DNA from: an uncultured Muribaculaceae bacterium
GTDB lineage: Bacteria > Bacteroidota > Bacteroidia > Bacteroidales > Muribaculaceae
DNA length: 59,019 nt
Reading direction: 5' to 3'
NCBI GenBank assembly: GCA_910583775.1
Contig: CAJTYD010000006.1
Location: 1 to 59,019, forward strand
A model generated the notes under the pieces. It made no database searches, was not told the origin of the DNA, and worked only from the letters and a program-made list of their open reading frames with translations. Positions 9,697 to 18,618 of this stretch are shown here, in pieces; position 1 is the stretch's first letter; the number at the start of each line of letters is the position of its first letter. Position numbers and translations under genes: made by a program.

Positions 9697-11691
9697 TTAG
9701 CCCATTATGGACTTCAGCATTTCCTCGTCGGCGATAAACGGCTCGGTGATCATGAAACCGTTGTCGGCCTGGGTGTCGTTCCATTCCTTAACCGTTGACA
9801 TTGCGTTCTCGTTACGGGCCCAGTTACGGCGCGCGACACCGCCCATCACGTCCCAGAGCATGGCCTTCCTCAGGATGTCGTCCACACGGTCCGAACCGTC
9901 GCATACCATTCCGAAGCCGCCGTTGATGGCCTTGCCGATACCTACGCCTCCTCCGTTATGGAGCGCCACCAGACTCATGCCTCTCGCGCAGTTACCGGCA
10001 AAACACTGCACCGCCATATCGGCCATCACATTCGAACCGTCCTTTATATTGGATGTCTCCCTGAATGGAGAATCGGTTCCGCTCACGTCGTGATGGTCGC
10101 GACCGAGCATGATGGGACCGACCTCACCCTTACGCACCATATCGTTGAATTTAAGAGCGATATTGAGACGGCCCATGGCGTCCTGATAAAGGATTCTTGC
10201 CTGAGTTCCGACAACAAGGGCGTTCTTCTCGGCATCCCTTATCCAGTTGTAGTTGTCGCGGTCCTGACCTCTGCGGTCGGGATCAATGCAGCTCATGGCG
10301 GCTTGGTCTGTCTTCACCAGGTCTTCATGCTTACCGCTCAGGCAGACCCAGCGGAAAGGACCGTATCCGTAATCGAAAAGCATCGGGCCCATGATGTCTT
10401 CAACGTATGACGGCCAGATGAAGCCATCCTTCTCATCGATACCGTTCTTTGAAATCTCCTTCACTCCGGCGTCATAGATGGCCTTCATGAATGAATTACC
10501 ATAGTCGAAGAAATATGTACCGCGTCCCACGAGCTCCTTTATGGCGGCGAAATGACGCTTCAGCGAATCGTCGACGCTGTGTCTGAACCTCTCAGGATCT
10601 TTATGAAGCATCTCCGTTCTCTCTTCGAAACTAAGGCCTACCGGGCAGTATCCTCCTTCATAAACGGCGTGGCACGACGTCTGGTCGCTGAGGAGTTCTA
10701 TGTGTTTGTTGTTTTCAACCGCATATTCAAGCAGGTCGACGATATTGCCATGATAAGCGATCGAAAGCGGACGTTTCTCCTTCATCGCCTTTTCTGCGAT
10801 TTCAAAAGCCTCGGGAATCGAGTCGGTGATTTCGGAAACCCATCCCTGGTCATGGCGGGTCTTGATTCTCGACATATCCACTTCGGCGATAATGGCTGTT
10901 GCTCCGGCGATCTCGGCGGCTTTAGGCTGAGCGCCGCTCATGCCTCCAAGGCCTGAAGAAACAAAGAGATGCCCCTCGAGGTTTCCGCTGTCGGGAATTC
11001 CGAGTTTCATTCTGCCTGCGTTAAGAAGAGTGTTGAATGTTCCATGAACAATACCTTGCGGACCGATATACATCCAGCCCCCGGCGGTCATCTGTCCGTA
11101 ATTCGCCACCCCCATCTGCATTGCCTCGTGCCAGTCATGGGGATTGTCGAACATTCCGACCATCATCGCGTTGGTGATGATGACTCGGGGAGCATCCTTG
11201 CGCGACGGGAAAAGGCCCAACGGATGTCCCGATTCGACTACAAGAGTCTGTTCGTCGGTCAGCTCCTCGAGATATTTCTTTATCAGACGATATTGCAGCC
11301 AGTTCTGACAGACCTGACCTGTCTCTCCGTATGTGACGAGTTCGTAGGGATAAAGGGCGATGTCAAAACAAAGGTTGTTGTCGATCATGACCTGAAAAGC
11401 CTTTCCGGCAAGACACTTCCCTTTGTATTCGTCGATAGGTCTGGCGGCAAGGTCTCCTTCCGGTCTCCAGCGGTAGGCATAGATGCGGCCGCGGGTGCGC
11501 AACTCCTCCAGAAATTCCGGTGCAACCTTCTCATGCAGCTCCACAGGAAGATAACGCAAGGCATTTTTCAATGCCGTCACTGTCTTTTCGGGAGTCAGAG
11601 TGTATCCTCTGTCAGGGGCTCGTCTGATGCCCTCCTTAAATTCCGGATATTCCGGCAAAACAGAATCCAGAACGATTCTTTTATTCTTCAT
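9697..11691 (-). CDS. hutU: Urocanate hydratase
   Basis: Hydrates urocanate to 4-imidazolone-5-propionate using NAD+ as electrophilic cofactor. The 664-aa protein is about 100 residues longer than the proteobacterial HutU, as usual for the long form in Bacteroidetes. Visible family blocks are YGQMTAGGWMYIGPQGIVHGT, the glycine-rich GLGGMSGAQPKAAEIAG near residue 249, and LHNGGGVGIG near the C-terminus. First gene of the hut operon. A TATATTTG box at 11803-11810 (minus) is the likely promoter. Confidence 0.95.
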   Translation of the reverse strand: MKNKRIVLDSVLPEYPEFKEGIRRAPDRGYTLTPEKTVTALKNALRYLPVELHEKVAPEFLEELRTRGRIYAYRWRPEGDLAARPIDEYKGKCLAGKAFQVMIDNNLCFDIALYPYELVTYGETGQVCQNWLQYRLIKKYLEELTDEQTLVVESGHPLGLFPSRKDAPRVIITNAMMVGMFDNPHDWHEAMQMGVANYGQMTAGGWMYIGPQGIVHGTFNTLLNAGRMKLGIPDSGNLEGHLFVSSGLGGMSGAQPKAAEIAGATAIIAEVDMSRIKTRHDQGWVSEITDSIPEAFEIAEKAMKEKRPLSIAYHGNIVDLLEYAVENNKHIELLSDQTSCHAVYEGGYCPVGLSFEERTEMLHKDPERFRHSVDDSLKRHFAAIKELVGRGTYFFDYGNSFMKAIYDAGVKEISKNGIDEKDGFIWPSYVEDIMGPMLFDYGYGPFRWVCLSGKHEDLVKTDQAAMSCIDPDRRGQDRDNYNWIRDAEKNALVVGTQARILYQDAMGRLNIALKFNDMVRKGEVGPIMLGRDHHDVSGTDSPFRETSNIKDGSNVMADMAVQCFAGNCARGMSLVALHNGGGVGIGKAINGGFGMVCDGSDRVDDILRKAMLWDVMGGVARRNWARNENAMSTVKEWNDTQADNGFMITEPFIADEEMLKSIMG

Positions 11692-11736
11692 GATAAGTCA
11701 ATTTAGGTTATCAAGGTATTTCGGTCTTGAGATTTC

Positions 11737-11751
11737 AAGAAACAGTTTCTT
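11737..11751. promoter_or_regulatory. 15-bp palindrome in the hutU leader
   Basis: AAGAAACAGTTTCTT is a perfect dyad around a central A, about 50 bp upstream of the hutU start. It could be an operator for the hut operon. Its 11-bp core GAAACAGTTTC also equals the fused-ends palindrome beside the repeat element at 50421-50431, so it may instead be a transposition footprint. Confidence 0.35.
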
Positions 11752-11802
11752 ATCTTTTCCTGCAATCCCAAGGGGTGATTAGCCGATTAATTTCTTCTTT
11801 GG

Positions 11803-11810
11803 CAAATATA
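11803..11810 (-). promoter_or_regulatory. Candidate -7 box of the hut operon promoter
   Basis: TATATTTG on the minus strand, about 110 bp upstream of hutU. It is 22 bp from the dnaE box and points the other way, so each promoter's -33 region falls on the other's -7 box. Confidence 0.5.
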
Positions 11811-11832
11811 CAAAAAATTGCAAGAATTATAC

Positions 11833-11840
11833 TATATTTG
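11833..11840 (+). promoter_or_regulatory. Candidate -7 box of the dnaE promoter
   Basis: TATATTTG on the plus strand, 24 bp before the dnaE ATG at 11865. Its position excludes the longer in-frame start at 11727, which would lie upstream of the transcription start. Confidence 0.55.
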
Positions 11841-11864
11841 TGTCCTGAAACAGAAAAATTCGAT

Positions 11865-14800
11865 ATGGATCAGATACCGTTCACCCATTTACACGTTCAT
11901 TCACAATACAGTCTGCTTGACGGAAAGGCGTCTATTCCGGAACTTGTCGACAAGGCCATAGCCGACGGCATGAGGGGAATAGCGCTCACCGACCATGGAA
12001 ATATGTTCGGAATAAAGGAATTCTGCAATTATGTTGATAAAAAGAATTCCGAACTTCCCGACGACCGGAAGTTCAAGCCCATTCTCGGATGCGAGATGTA
12101 TGTGGCCCGCAATAAGATGACTGAAAAAAAGGACAAGACCGACAACGGATATCATCTGATCGTTCTGGCTAAAAACAGCAAGGGCTACCACAACCTGATT
12201 AAACTTGTGAGCAAAGCCTTTACCGAGGGCTATTATTACAAGCCGAGAACCGACAGAGACGAACTGGCCGCCCATCGCGAGGGGCTGATAGTATGTTCGG
12301 CCTGTCTGGGAGGCGAGGTCCCGCAGTTCATAATGCACGGAGATCTTGACAAGGCTGAGGAAAGAATACTCTGGTATAAGGAGACCTTCGGCGACGATTA
12401 TTATCTGGAGCTGCAGCGTCATCAGACGTTCAAGCCTAACGCCAACACCGAGGTCTATGCTGAGCAGATGAAGGTGAACGAGCATCTGATAAAGTTCGCG
12501 AGAAAGCACAATATAAAGCTGATCGCCACCAACGATGTCCACTTCACATTCGAAGACGACGCCGAAGCCCACGACCGCCTTATATGCGTCTCGATGCAGA
12601 AGCGTTTCTCAGAACCGCGCCTGCATTACACCAAACAGGAATGGCTCAAGACCACCGCGGAAATGCGTGAGATATTCAAGGATATCCCTGAGGCCATCGA
12701 CAACACCAAGGAGATTCTCGATAAAGTCGAGACTTACAGCATCAACCATGCCCCCATCATGCCCTTCTTCCAGATTCCCGAGGAATTCGGAACCGAGGCT
12801 GAATACAGAAGCCGACTCACTGAAAAGGATCTTTTCGATGAATTCACCCAGGACGAGAACGGCAATGTAGTCCTTTCGGAAGAAGACGCGAAGAAGAAGA
12901 TTGAACGTCTGGGGGGCTACGATAAACTCTACCGCATCAAATTCGAGGCAGATTATCTCGAAAAACTGACGATGGAAGGCGCGCTGGAAAGATATGGAGA
13001 CCCGCTTCCTGATGAAGTGAAGGAGCGTCTGAAATTCGAACTATATATAATGAAGACCATGGGCTTCCCCGGATACTTCCTCATTGTCCAGGACTTCATC
13101 AACACCGCCAGAAAGAAACTCGGTGTCAGCGTCGGCCCGGGCCGTGGTTCGGCGGCGGGAAGCGCCGCCGCCTACTGTCTCGGCATTACGCAGATCGACC
13201 CTATCAAATATGACCTGCTGTTCGAGCGTTTCCTGAATCCTGACCGTATCTCCCTTCCTGATATCGACGTCGACTTCGATGACGACGGTCGATATGAGGT
13301 ACTCAAATACGTGACTGAAAAATATGGCGCCGAAAAGGTGGCCCATATAATCACCTTCCAGAGCATGGCGACAAAACAGGTTATCAAGGATGTCGCAAAG
13401 GTTATGGAAGTGTCGCTTCCTGAATCAAACAGACTTACACGTCTCGTTCCGGACCGCTTGCCGGAAGTGAACGGCAAGACCCCCAAGATCAACTTCAAGA
13501 ACTGTCTTCTCTACTGCAAGGAGTTTGCAGCGGAAAAAGAGAATCCAAATGAACTTATCCGGGAGACGATGAAATACGCCGAACAGCTCGAAGGCAACGT
13601 CCGCGGAACGGGTATCCATGCCTGCGGCGTGATCATCAGCCGCGACGACATCACCGACTGGGTGCCTGTCTCGACAGCCACAGACTCTGACGGTGAGAAA
13701 GTGATCGCCACCCAATACGAGGGCAGCATCATCGAGGACACCGGTCTGATCAAAATGGACTTCCTGGGCCTGAAGACTCTTTCCATCATTAAGGAGGCAC
13801 TCGAAAACATAAAGAACAGAAGAGGATTCGATCTTGACATCGACCATATACCCCTTGACGACAAACCGACATTCGATCTCTACTGCCAGGGCAATACCAC
13901 CTCGACGTTCCAGTTTGAGTCGGCGGGAATGCAGAAACACCTGATATCGCTTCATCCGACCAAGTTCGAGGATCTTATAGCGATGAACGCACTTTATCGC
14001 CCGGGTCCTATGGACTACATCCCCTCATTCATCAAGAGAAAGCACGGCGAAGAGGAGATAAAATACGACATTCCAATAATGTCGAAATATCTTGAGGAGA
14101 CTTACGGCGTCACAGTCTATCAGGAGCAGGTGATGCTTCTGTCGCGTCTGCTCGCCAATTTCACCCGAGGAGAATCGGATATGCTCCGAAAGGCAATGGG
14201 AAAGAAGCAGATCGACAAGATGCAGAAGCTCAAGAAAAAGTTCATGGCCCAGGGCATGGGCAACGGGCATTCGGAGCAGTCGCTTGAGAAGATATGGGCA
14301 GACTGGGAGAAATTCGCATCCTACGCCTTCAACAAGAGTCACGCCACCTGCTACACATGGGTAGCCTATCAGACCGGATATCTCAAGGCAAACTATCCTG
14401 CGGAATATATGGCAGGCGTAATGAGTCGTAACCTTTCGGGGGGCGACAAGATCAAGACAGTGATGGATGAATGCCGAAGAATGGGCATCGATGTCAAGGG
14501 GCCTGATATAAATGAATCGCTCGAGAAGTTCAGCGTTACGGCTAAAGGTGAAATCCGTTTCGGGCTCGGGGCAGTAAAGGGCGTCGGAGCAAACGCAGTG
14601 AATGCAATCATTTTCGAGCGTAAGAATAATGGTCCGTTCAAGGATATCTACGACTTTGTCGAGCGTGTGAATCTCAGCGCATGCAACCGTAGCGCTATCG
14701 AGAACCTTGCGATGGCGGGATCCTTCGACAGTATGGGAATCATGAGAGAGGCGTTCGTACATCCCGTGATGGATTCAACTTTCACTGATCAGCTTGTGAA

Positions 14801-15557
14801 ATACGGGCAAAGCATACAGAACGATAAAAACTCACTGCAGATGAGCCTTTTCGGCGACTTCGAGCCTATAGAGACCAATAAGCCGCAGATCCCCGATGCT
14901 GTGCCATGGGACAGGCTAAAGCTTCTGGAGAAGGAGAAGGAACTCGTAACGCAATATCTTTCGGCTCACCCTCTCGATCCATATTATATGGAATTGAACT
15001 ACGGATGCAACACTCCGATCGAGGAGCTCGCCGATAAGAAAAAGATCGGAAACAAAATCACGACCGGCGGACTTGTGACAAAGGTCATGACTAAACTATC
15101 TCGAGCCGGAAACGAATTCTCTATCATTGAATTTGACGGATTCAACGGCAAGAGCGAACTTATGCTCACCGGCAACAACCATCGGACATATCACGATTCG
15201 TTCACTGTCGGAATGCCGATATTTATGAAACTCAGCTATGTGGCGGCCAGGTTTAACCCCGAAATGGCTGATCTTAAGATCGAGGAGATATCCCCTCTCG
15301 ATTCTAAAGTCGGCAATATCGCCAACGCTGTTCTGGTTCATATTCCAAAAGATTATGCCAATCCTGAATTCTTCAGCCAGCTGAAGGAACTCCAGGGAGA
15401 CAAACGACCCGGAGAACTGTTTTTTGAGATCAGGGATCCGGAAACCAAACAGACTATACGCCTGAGGGCAAGGAAAAGAATCCCCTTGACACGCGACTTC
15501 GTCGACATAATGGAGAAATATCATCTTAAATATAAAATATCAACAATTAACAATTAA
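11865..15557 (+). CDS. dnaE: DNA polymerase III subunit alpha
   Basis: Replicative polymerase of 1230 aa. The N-terminal PHP domain starts with HLHVHSQYSLLDG (about residues 8-20). The palm has PGRGSAAGS and the catalytic aspartates of PDIDVDFDDDGR near residue 466, followed by fingers with FNKSHATCY. After these come the tandem helix-hairpin-helix and a C-terminal OB-fold region with ITTGGLVTKV. The start MDQIPFTHLH is chosen over an upstream in-frame ATG at 11727, because the promoter box and alignment to the family both support it. trxA follows 4 bp after the stop, so the two are probably cotranscribed. Confidence 0.97.
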   Translation: MDQIPFTHLHVHSQYSLLDGKASIPELVDKAIADGMRGIALTDHGNMFGIKEFCNYVDKKNSELPDDRKFKPILGCEMYVARNKMTEKKDKTDNGYHLIVLAKNSKGYHNLIKLVSKAFTEGYYYKPRTDRDELAAHREGLIVCSACLGGEVPQFIMHGDLDKAEERILWYKETFGDDYYLELQRHQTFKPNANTEVYAEQMKVNEHLIKFARKHNIKLIATNDVHFTFEDDAEAHDRLICVSMQKRFSEPRLHYTKQEWLKTTAEMREIFKDIPEAIDNTKEILDKVETYSINHAPIMPFFQIPEEFGTEAEYRSRLTEKDLFDEFTQDENGNVVLSEEDAKKKIERLGGYDKLYRIKFEADYLEKLTMEGALERYGDPLPDEVKERLKFELYIMKTMGFPGYFLIVQDFINTARKKLGVSVGPGRGSAAGSAAAYCLGITQIDPIKYDLLFERFLNPDRISLPDIDVDFDDDGRYEVLKYVTEKYGAEKVAHIITFQSMATKQVIKDVAKVMEVSLPESNRLTRLVPDRLPEVNGKTPKINFKNCLLYCKEFAAEKENPNELIRETMKYAEQLEGNVRGTGIHACGVIISRDDITDWVPVSTATDSDGEKVIATQYEGSIIEDTGLIKMDFLGLKTLSIIKEALENIKNRRGFDLDIDHIPLDDKPTFDLYCQGNTTSTFQFESAGMQKHLISLHPTKFEDLIAMNALYRPGPMDYIPSFIKRKHGEEEIKYDIPIMSKYLEETYGVTVYQEQVMLLSRLLANFTRGESDMLRKAMGKKQIDKMQKLKKKFMAQGMGNGHSEQSLEKIWADWEKFASYAFNKSHATCYTWVAYQTGYLKANYPAEYMAGVMSRNLSGGDKIKTVMDECRRMGIDVKGPDINESLEKFSVTAKGEIRFGLGAVKGVGANAVNAIIFERKNNGPFKDIYDFVERVNLSACNRSAIENLAMAGSFDSMGIMREAFVHPVMDSTFTDQLVKYGQSIQNDKNSLQMSLFGDFEPIETNKPQIPDAVPWDRLKLLEKEKELVTQYLSAHPLDPYYMELNYGCNTPIEELADKKKIGNKITTGGLVTKVMTKLSRAGNEFSIIEFDGFNGKSELMLTGNNHRTYHDSFTVGMPIFMKLSYVAARFNPEMADLKIEEISPLDSKVGNIANAVLVHIPKDYANPEFFSQLKELQGDKRPGELFFEIRDPETKQTIRLRARKRIPLTRDFVDIMEKYHLKYKISTINN

Positions 15558-15561
15558 AAAA

Positions 15562-15876
15562 ATGGCAATTCAATTAACAGATCAGACAGCCCGAGAGGCT
15601 ATCGAATCAGGCAAAGTTGTTGTGATTGATTTCTGGGCAACCTGGTGCGGTCCCTGCATGAAGCTTGGCCCGGTTGTTGAGGAACTCGCCGAGAAATATG
15701 GCGACAAAGCCGTTATCGGCAAGATCAACATCGAGGAAAACGATGAGATCGTGGCAGAAAACAGAATCAGAAGTATTCCGACAGTTCTCTTCTTTAAAGG
15801 CGGCGAAGTGGTCGACAGAAGCGTCGGCCTTGTAAAACTTGCCGAACTTGAGGCAAAACTTCTTCCACTGCTCTAA
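15562..15876 (+). CDS. trxA: Thioredoxin
   Basis: Cytosolic dithiol-disulfide carrier of 104 aa with the canonical active site WCGPC (about residues 28-32) and the cis-proline segment IRSIPTVLFF. No signal peptide. It is reduced by thioredoxin reductase, whose gene lies at 32665-33612 in this window. It sits 4 bp behind dnaE and is followed by a good terminator. Confidence 0.96.
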   Translation: MAIQLTDQTAREAIESGKVVVIDFWATWCGPCMKLGPVVEELAEKYGDKAVIGKINIEENDEIVAENRIRSIPTVLFFKGGEVVDRSVGLVKLAELEAKLLPLL

Positions 15877-15896
15877 TCAGACACTTCTGCAAAAAA

Positions 15897-15940
15897 TGTT
15901 CGGATCCGTCTCTTGTTTGAGATTGATCCGAACAATTTTT
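15897..15940 (+). terminator. Rho-independent terminator after trxA
   Basis: A 10-bp outer stem (15897-15906 with 15925-15934, TGTTCGGATC and complement) with an inner TCTC/GAGA pairing is followed by a T run at 15936-15940. It ends the dnaE-trxA transcript. Confidence 0.8.
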
Positions 15941-16001
15941 ATCCGCCTCTTATCTTATAATTCTCTCTTATAATTCCATTATAATTCCATCCTAAATAAT
16001 A

Positions 16002-16547
16002 TCATTCCTTCCTTTCCGGCCTTCCGAACATTCGGAACGTACGGGTATAATATGGAGTGTCAATCTGGGATATGATCACACCTTTCTTCGTAGAGGCATG
16101 GATGAAATTCGATTCATCTATCATAATTCCTACATGGGAAATACGCTCGGGATCTTTACCCGTGGCAAAAAACACAAGATCTCCTTTCGTCACATCCTTC
16201 TTGTCAAGACATCGGCAGAAATCTGCCTGTTTTGCTGAATTCCGTGGTATCTTTATTCCCGTCACATTCTCATATACCTTCATCACCATCCCGGAGCAGT
16301 CGGTTCCCTCCCCTTTGTCACTTTTGGCATAGCAATAAGGCGTTCCAAGCCATGTCATGGCTTCGTCAACGAGGGGAGAGTCTTTTTTGAAGTGATTTTT
16401 CTCAAGTCTGAGTGTTTCAACTTTGGCATATCCATTGTCATCACGACTTTTACGCGAACTGCGGCAACCGGATAATCCTACGACTGAGACACTGAGAATC
16501 AACAAGATATAAAAATAATTTCTCCTTAATCTTCGTTTAGCCCACAT
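16002..16547 (-). CDS. NlpC/P60 family cell-wall hydrolase, lipoprotein
   Basis: A 181-aa probable lipoprotein: a hydrophobic signal segment ends in the lipobox LSGC with the lipidated Cys at residue 28. The NlpC/P60 domain has the catalytic Cys in TDCSGMV (residue 84), the His in SHVGIM and a third polar site in FIHAS. Proteins of this kind cleave peptide stems of peptidoglycan, usually next to D-Glu. It is a single gene with its own promoter at 16589-16620, divergent from htrA. The exact bond cleaved cannot be told. Confidence 0.88.
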   Translation of the reverse strand: MWAKRRLRRNYFYILLILSVSVVGLSGCRSSRKSRDDNGYAKVETLRLEKNHFKKDSPLVDEAMTWLGTPYCYAKSDKGEGTDCSGMVMKVYENVTGIKIPRNSAKQADFCRCLDKKDVTKGDLVFFATGKDPERISHVGIMIDESNFIHASTKKGVIISQIDTPYYTRTFRMFGRPERKE

Positions 16548-16588
16548 ATAGATAAGCGTTTATGAATTATAAATGCTATTTACAAATG

Positions 16589-16620
16589 CAAATTTAAATA
16601 AAAAGACTAATAAAATCCAA
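16589..16620 (-). promoter_or_regulatory. Promoter of the NlpC/P60 gene
   Basis: On the minus strand TTG (16618-16620) is followed after 21 bp by TAAATTTG (16589-16596), which fits the Bacteroidetes primary-sigma pattern. It gives a leader of about 35 nt. Confidence 0.55.
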
Positions 16621-16626
16621 AACCAA

Positions 16627-16646
16627 AATGTAAAAAATCTTACATT
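16627..16646. promoter_or_regulatory. Inverted repeat AATGTAA-N6-TTACATT
   Basis: A 7-bp dyad with a 6-bp spacer lies just upstream of the NlpC/P60 -33 box, in the divergent region shared with htrA. A second perfect 12-bp palindrome (GTTAAATTTAAC) is at 16691-16702. Either could bind a regulator; no factor can be named. Confidence 0.25.
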
Positions 16647-16744
16647 ATAAGCATAAAACTACCTATTGATAATGAATCATGCTTAAAAACGTTAAATTTA
16701 ACAATTTACTGTTAAGGTCGATTTAATTGGTAATTTTTTTGCAT

Positions 16745-16752
16745 TTACTTTG
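16745..16752 (+). promoter_or_regulatory. Candidate -7 box of the htrA promoter
   Basis: TTACTTTG is one base off TAnnTTTG, about 60 bp before the htrA start. No TTG lies at the standard spacing, so htrA may use an alternative (for example envelope-stress) promoter. Confidence 0.3.
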
Positions 16753-16814
16753 CAGGAGGATATTCCACTGAAGGGTTTTGCAAAGCAGAAGTTAAACCTT
16801 ACTTAAACCATAAT

Positions 16815-18308
16815 ATGAAAATATCAAAACATCGGAATATGAAGAAATTCAGATTAATTGCAGGAACATTATGCGTAGCGGCTATTACGTCGTGCGTAAT
16901 GGCGGAGACCCCGCAGTTTATCAAGACCGCGGCCTCGACATCATTTGAGACAGATTTTACCGTAGCTGCCGAAAAGACAGTAAACGCCGTTGTAAGCATC
17001 AAAAGCTATACCACCCGCGTTCAGAATCCCTATGGCAACGGGGGGTATGACCCTTTCGGCGGAATGTTCGATTTCTTCTTCGGACAGCCCCAGCAACGCC
17101 AGCAGCCTCAGCAGCGTCAACAGAGAAGGAAAAGCGAGCCTGTGCCAAACGGGCTTGGTTCGGGAGTGATCATTTCAGAAGACGGTTATATCGTGACCAA
17201 CAATCACGTGATTGCCGACGCCGACAAGCTGGAGGTTCTTCTCAACGATAATTCCACCTATGAGGCAAAGATAATAGGCACCGATGAAGCTTCCGACCTG
17301 GCATTGATCAAGATCGATGCAAAGGGACTCTCCCCTATTGTTTTCGGAGACAGCGAGGCTGTCAAAGTAGGAGAATGGGTTCTTGCTGTCGGCAATCCTT
17401 TCGGATTCAATTCGACTGTAACGGCCGGCATCATCAGCGCCAAGGCAAGAAGTCTGGGTCAGAATAATCAGAAGGGTGGTCTCAGCATCGAATCGTTCAT
17501 TCAGACCGACGCAGCCCTGAATCCTGGAAATTCCGGCGGCGCTCTTGTTAACCTAAAGGGAGAGCTGATAGGCATCAATTCAGCTATTTACAGCAATACC
17601 GGAAGCTATTCGGGCTTCTCGTTCGCTATTCCTACCACAATCGTCAAGAAAGTGATGACCGACCTCCGTCAGTATGGAACGGTTCAGAGAGCCGTTCTTG
17701 GATGCCAGGTGATCGAACTTGACGCCAAACTTGCTAAAGAGAGAGACATCACGGCAACCAAATTCGGTCTGCTTATTGACGGAGTCACCGACAGGAGTAC
17801 GGCCAAGGAGCTCGGATTGCAGAAAGATGACGTGATCACAGCGATCAACGGCGTTGAGGTCCACAATCATGCCGAACTTGTTGAGCAGCTCAATAAATTC
17901 CGCCCCGGCGACCAGATCTCTATCACTTACATCAGGGCAAACAAGAAATACACCAAGTCAGGAACCCTGCGTAACCTCCAGGGAAGCACGGCCATTACCA
18001 AGAAAGGGGATTTCTCCGAGCTCGGGTGTGCCTTTATGAAACTTACGAATGAGAACAAACAGCACCTCGGAATCTCCAATGGTGTGAAAGTAACCGGTCT
18101 TAAAAACGGTTGCTTCAAGGATGCCGGAGTAAAAGAAGGTTTCATCATAACGGAAATCAACGGCATGAATGTCAACACTGCCGATGACGTTGAAAGAGTT
18201 TACAATTCGATTATGAAATCGGACGACGAAGACAAAGTGATGTTCATCACCGGTATCTATCCCACCGGAAAGAAGTATTATTATGCAGTAAATCTCAGCG
18301 AGGAATAA
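16815..18308 (+). CDS. htrA: Periplasmic serine protease, DegP/HtrA family
   Basis: Periplasmic protease/chaperone of 497 aa. An N-terminal signal sequence (about residues 9-30) is followed by a glutamine/arginine-rich linker near residues 95-110. The trypsin-like domain has His in NNHVI (about 128), Asp in SDLALI (about 160) and Ser in NPGNSGGA (about 239). Two PDZ domains follow. An alternative start is the ATG at 16839 (MKKFRLIAG), which leaves a more standard signal peptide. It is a single gene closed by a hairpin at 18333-18358. Confidence 0.94.
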   Translation: MKISKHRNMKKFRLIAGTLCVAAITSCVMAETPQFIKTAASTSFETDFTVAAEKTVNAVVSIKSYTTRVQNPYGNGGYDPFGGMFDFFFGQPQQRQQPQQRQQRRKSEPVPNGLGSGVIISEDGYIVTNNHVIADADKLEVLLNDNSTYEAKIIGTDEASDLALIKIDAKGLSPIVFGDSEAVKVGEWVLAVGNPFGFNSTVTAGIISAKARSLGQNNQKGGLSIESFIQTDAALNPGNSGGALVNLKGELIGINSAIYSNTGSYSGFSFAIPTTIVKKVMTDLRQYGTVQRAVLGCQVIELDAKLAKERDITATKFGLLIDGVTDRSTAKELGLQKDDVITAINGVEVHNHAELVEQLNKFRPGDQISITYIRANKKYTKSGTLRNLQGSTAITKKGDFSELGCAFMKLTNENKQHLGISNGVKVTGLKNGCFKDAGVKEGFIITEINGMNVNTADDVERVYNSIMKSDDEDKVMFITGIYPTGKKYYYAVNLSEE

Positions 18309-18332
18309 TCTGAGATACATTCCATAATCTCG

Positions 18333-18358
18333 GAGGGACCGGCAGATGTCGGTCCCTC
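18333..18358 (+). terminator. Terminator hairpin after htrA
   Basis: Perfect 9-bp stem GAGGGACCG/CGGTCCCTC with an 8-nt loop, 24 bp after the htrA stop. The T content downstream is modest, so efficiency is uncertain. Confidence 0.6.
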
Positions 18359-18618
18359 TCTGTATCTACTTCTTTGAGCAAGTCTGTCAATCATTTTATA
18401 CTAAGGACACTGATTTCTGGAATAAATGCATGATTAATCGCGAATTTTAAAATAATGCTATATTTTAACACATTGTGAAAAATAATAATAGATATTTATT
18501 TGTTACAATTATAAAATAAACCTTAGTCATTATACGTTATTTTTTAAACATGATCGCAAAGATCTGTTCTTAATGCAATGGCTTTATCACAAATTGCATC
18601 AATTTTGGAAAGACAAAT
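18359..18618. other. AT-rich rpoD upstream region
   Basis: About 260 bp between the htrA hairpin and rpoD. It is very AT-rich and holds several near matches to TAnnTTTG (for example CAATTTTG just before the rpoD start), but none has a convincing -33 partner. No ORF or RNA gene is recognisable. Confidence 0.4.

Noticed and set aside
14025..14762. Open frame of 245 codons antisense to dnaE
   Set aside because: Shadow of dnaE with no motifs or promoter; many similar antisense frames occur over the GC-rich genes.
16691..16702. GTTAAATTTAAC palindrome upstream of htrA as an operator
   Set aside because: Short, AT-only core in very AT-rich DNA where such palindromes arise by chance; mentioned with the nearby dyad but not called separately.
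17085..17140. Glutamine-rich tandem repeat in htrA as a microsatellite-like phase-variable tract
   Set aside because: The codons vary, the frame is kept, and Q-rich linkers before the protease domain are common in this family.
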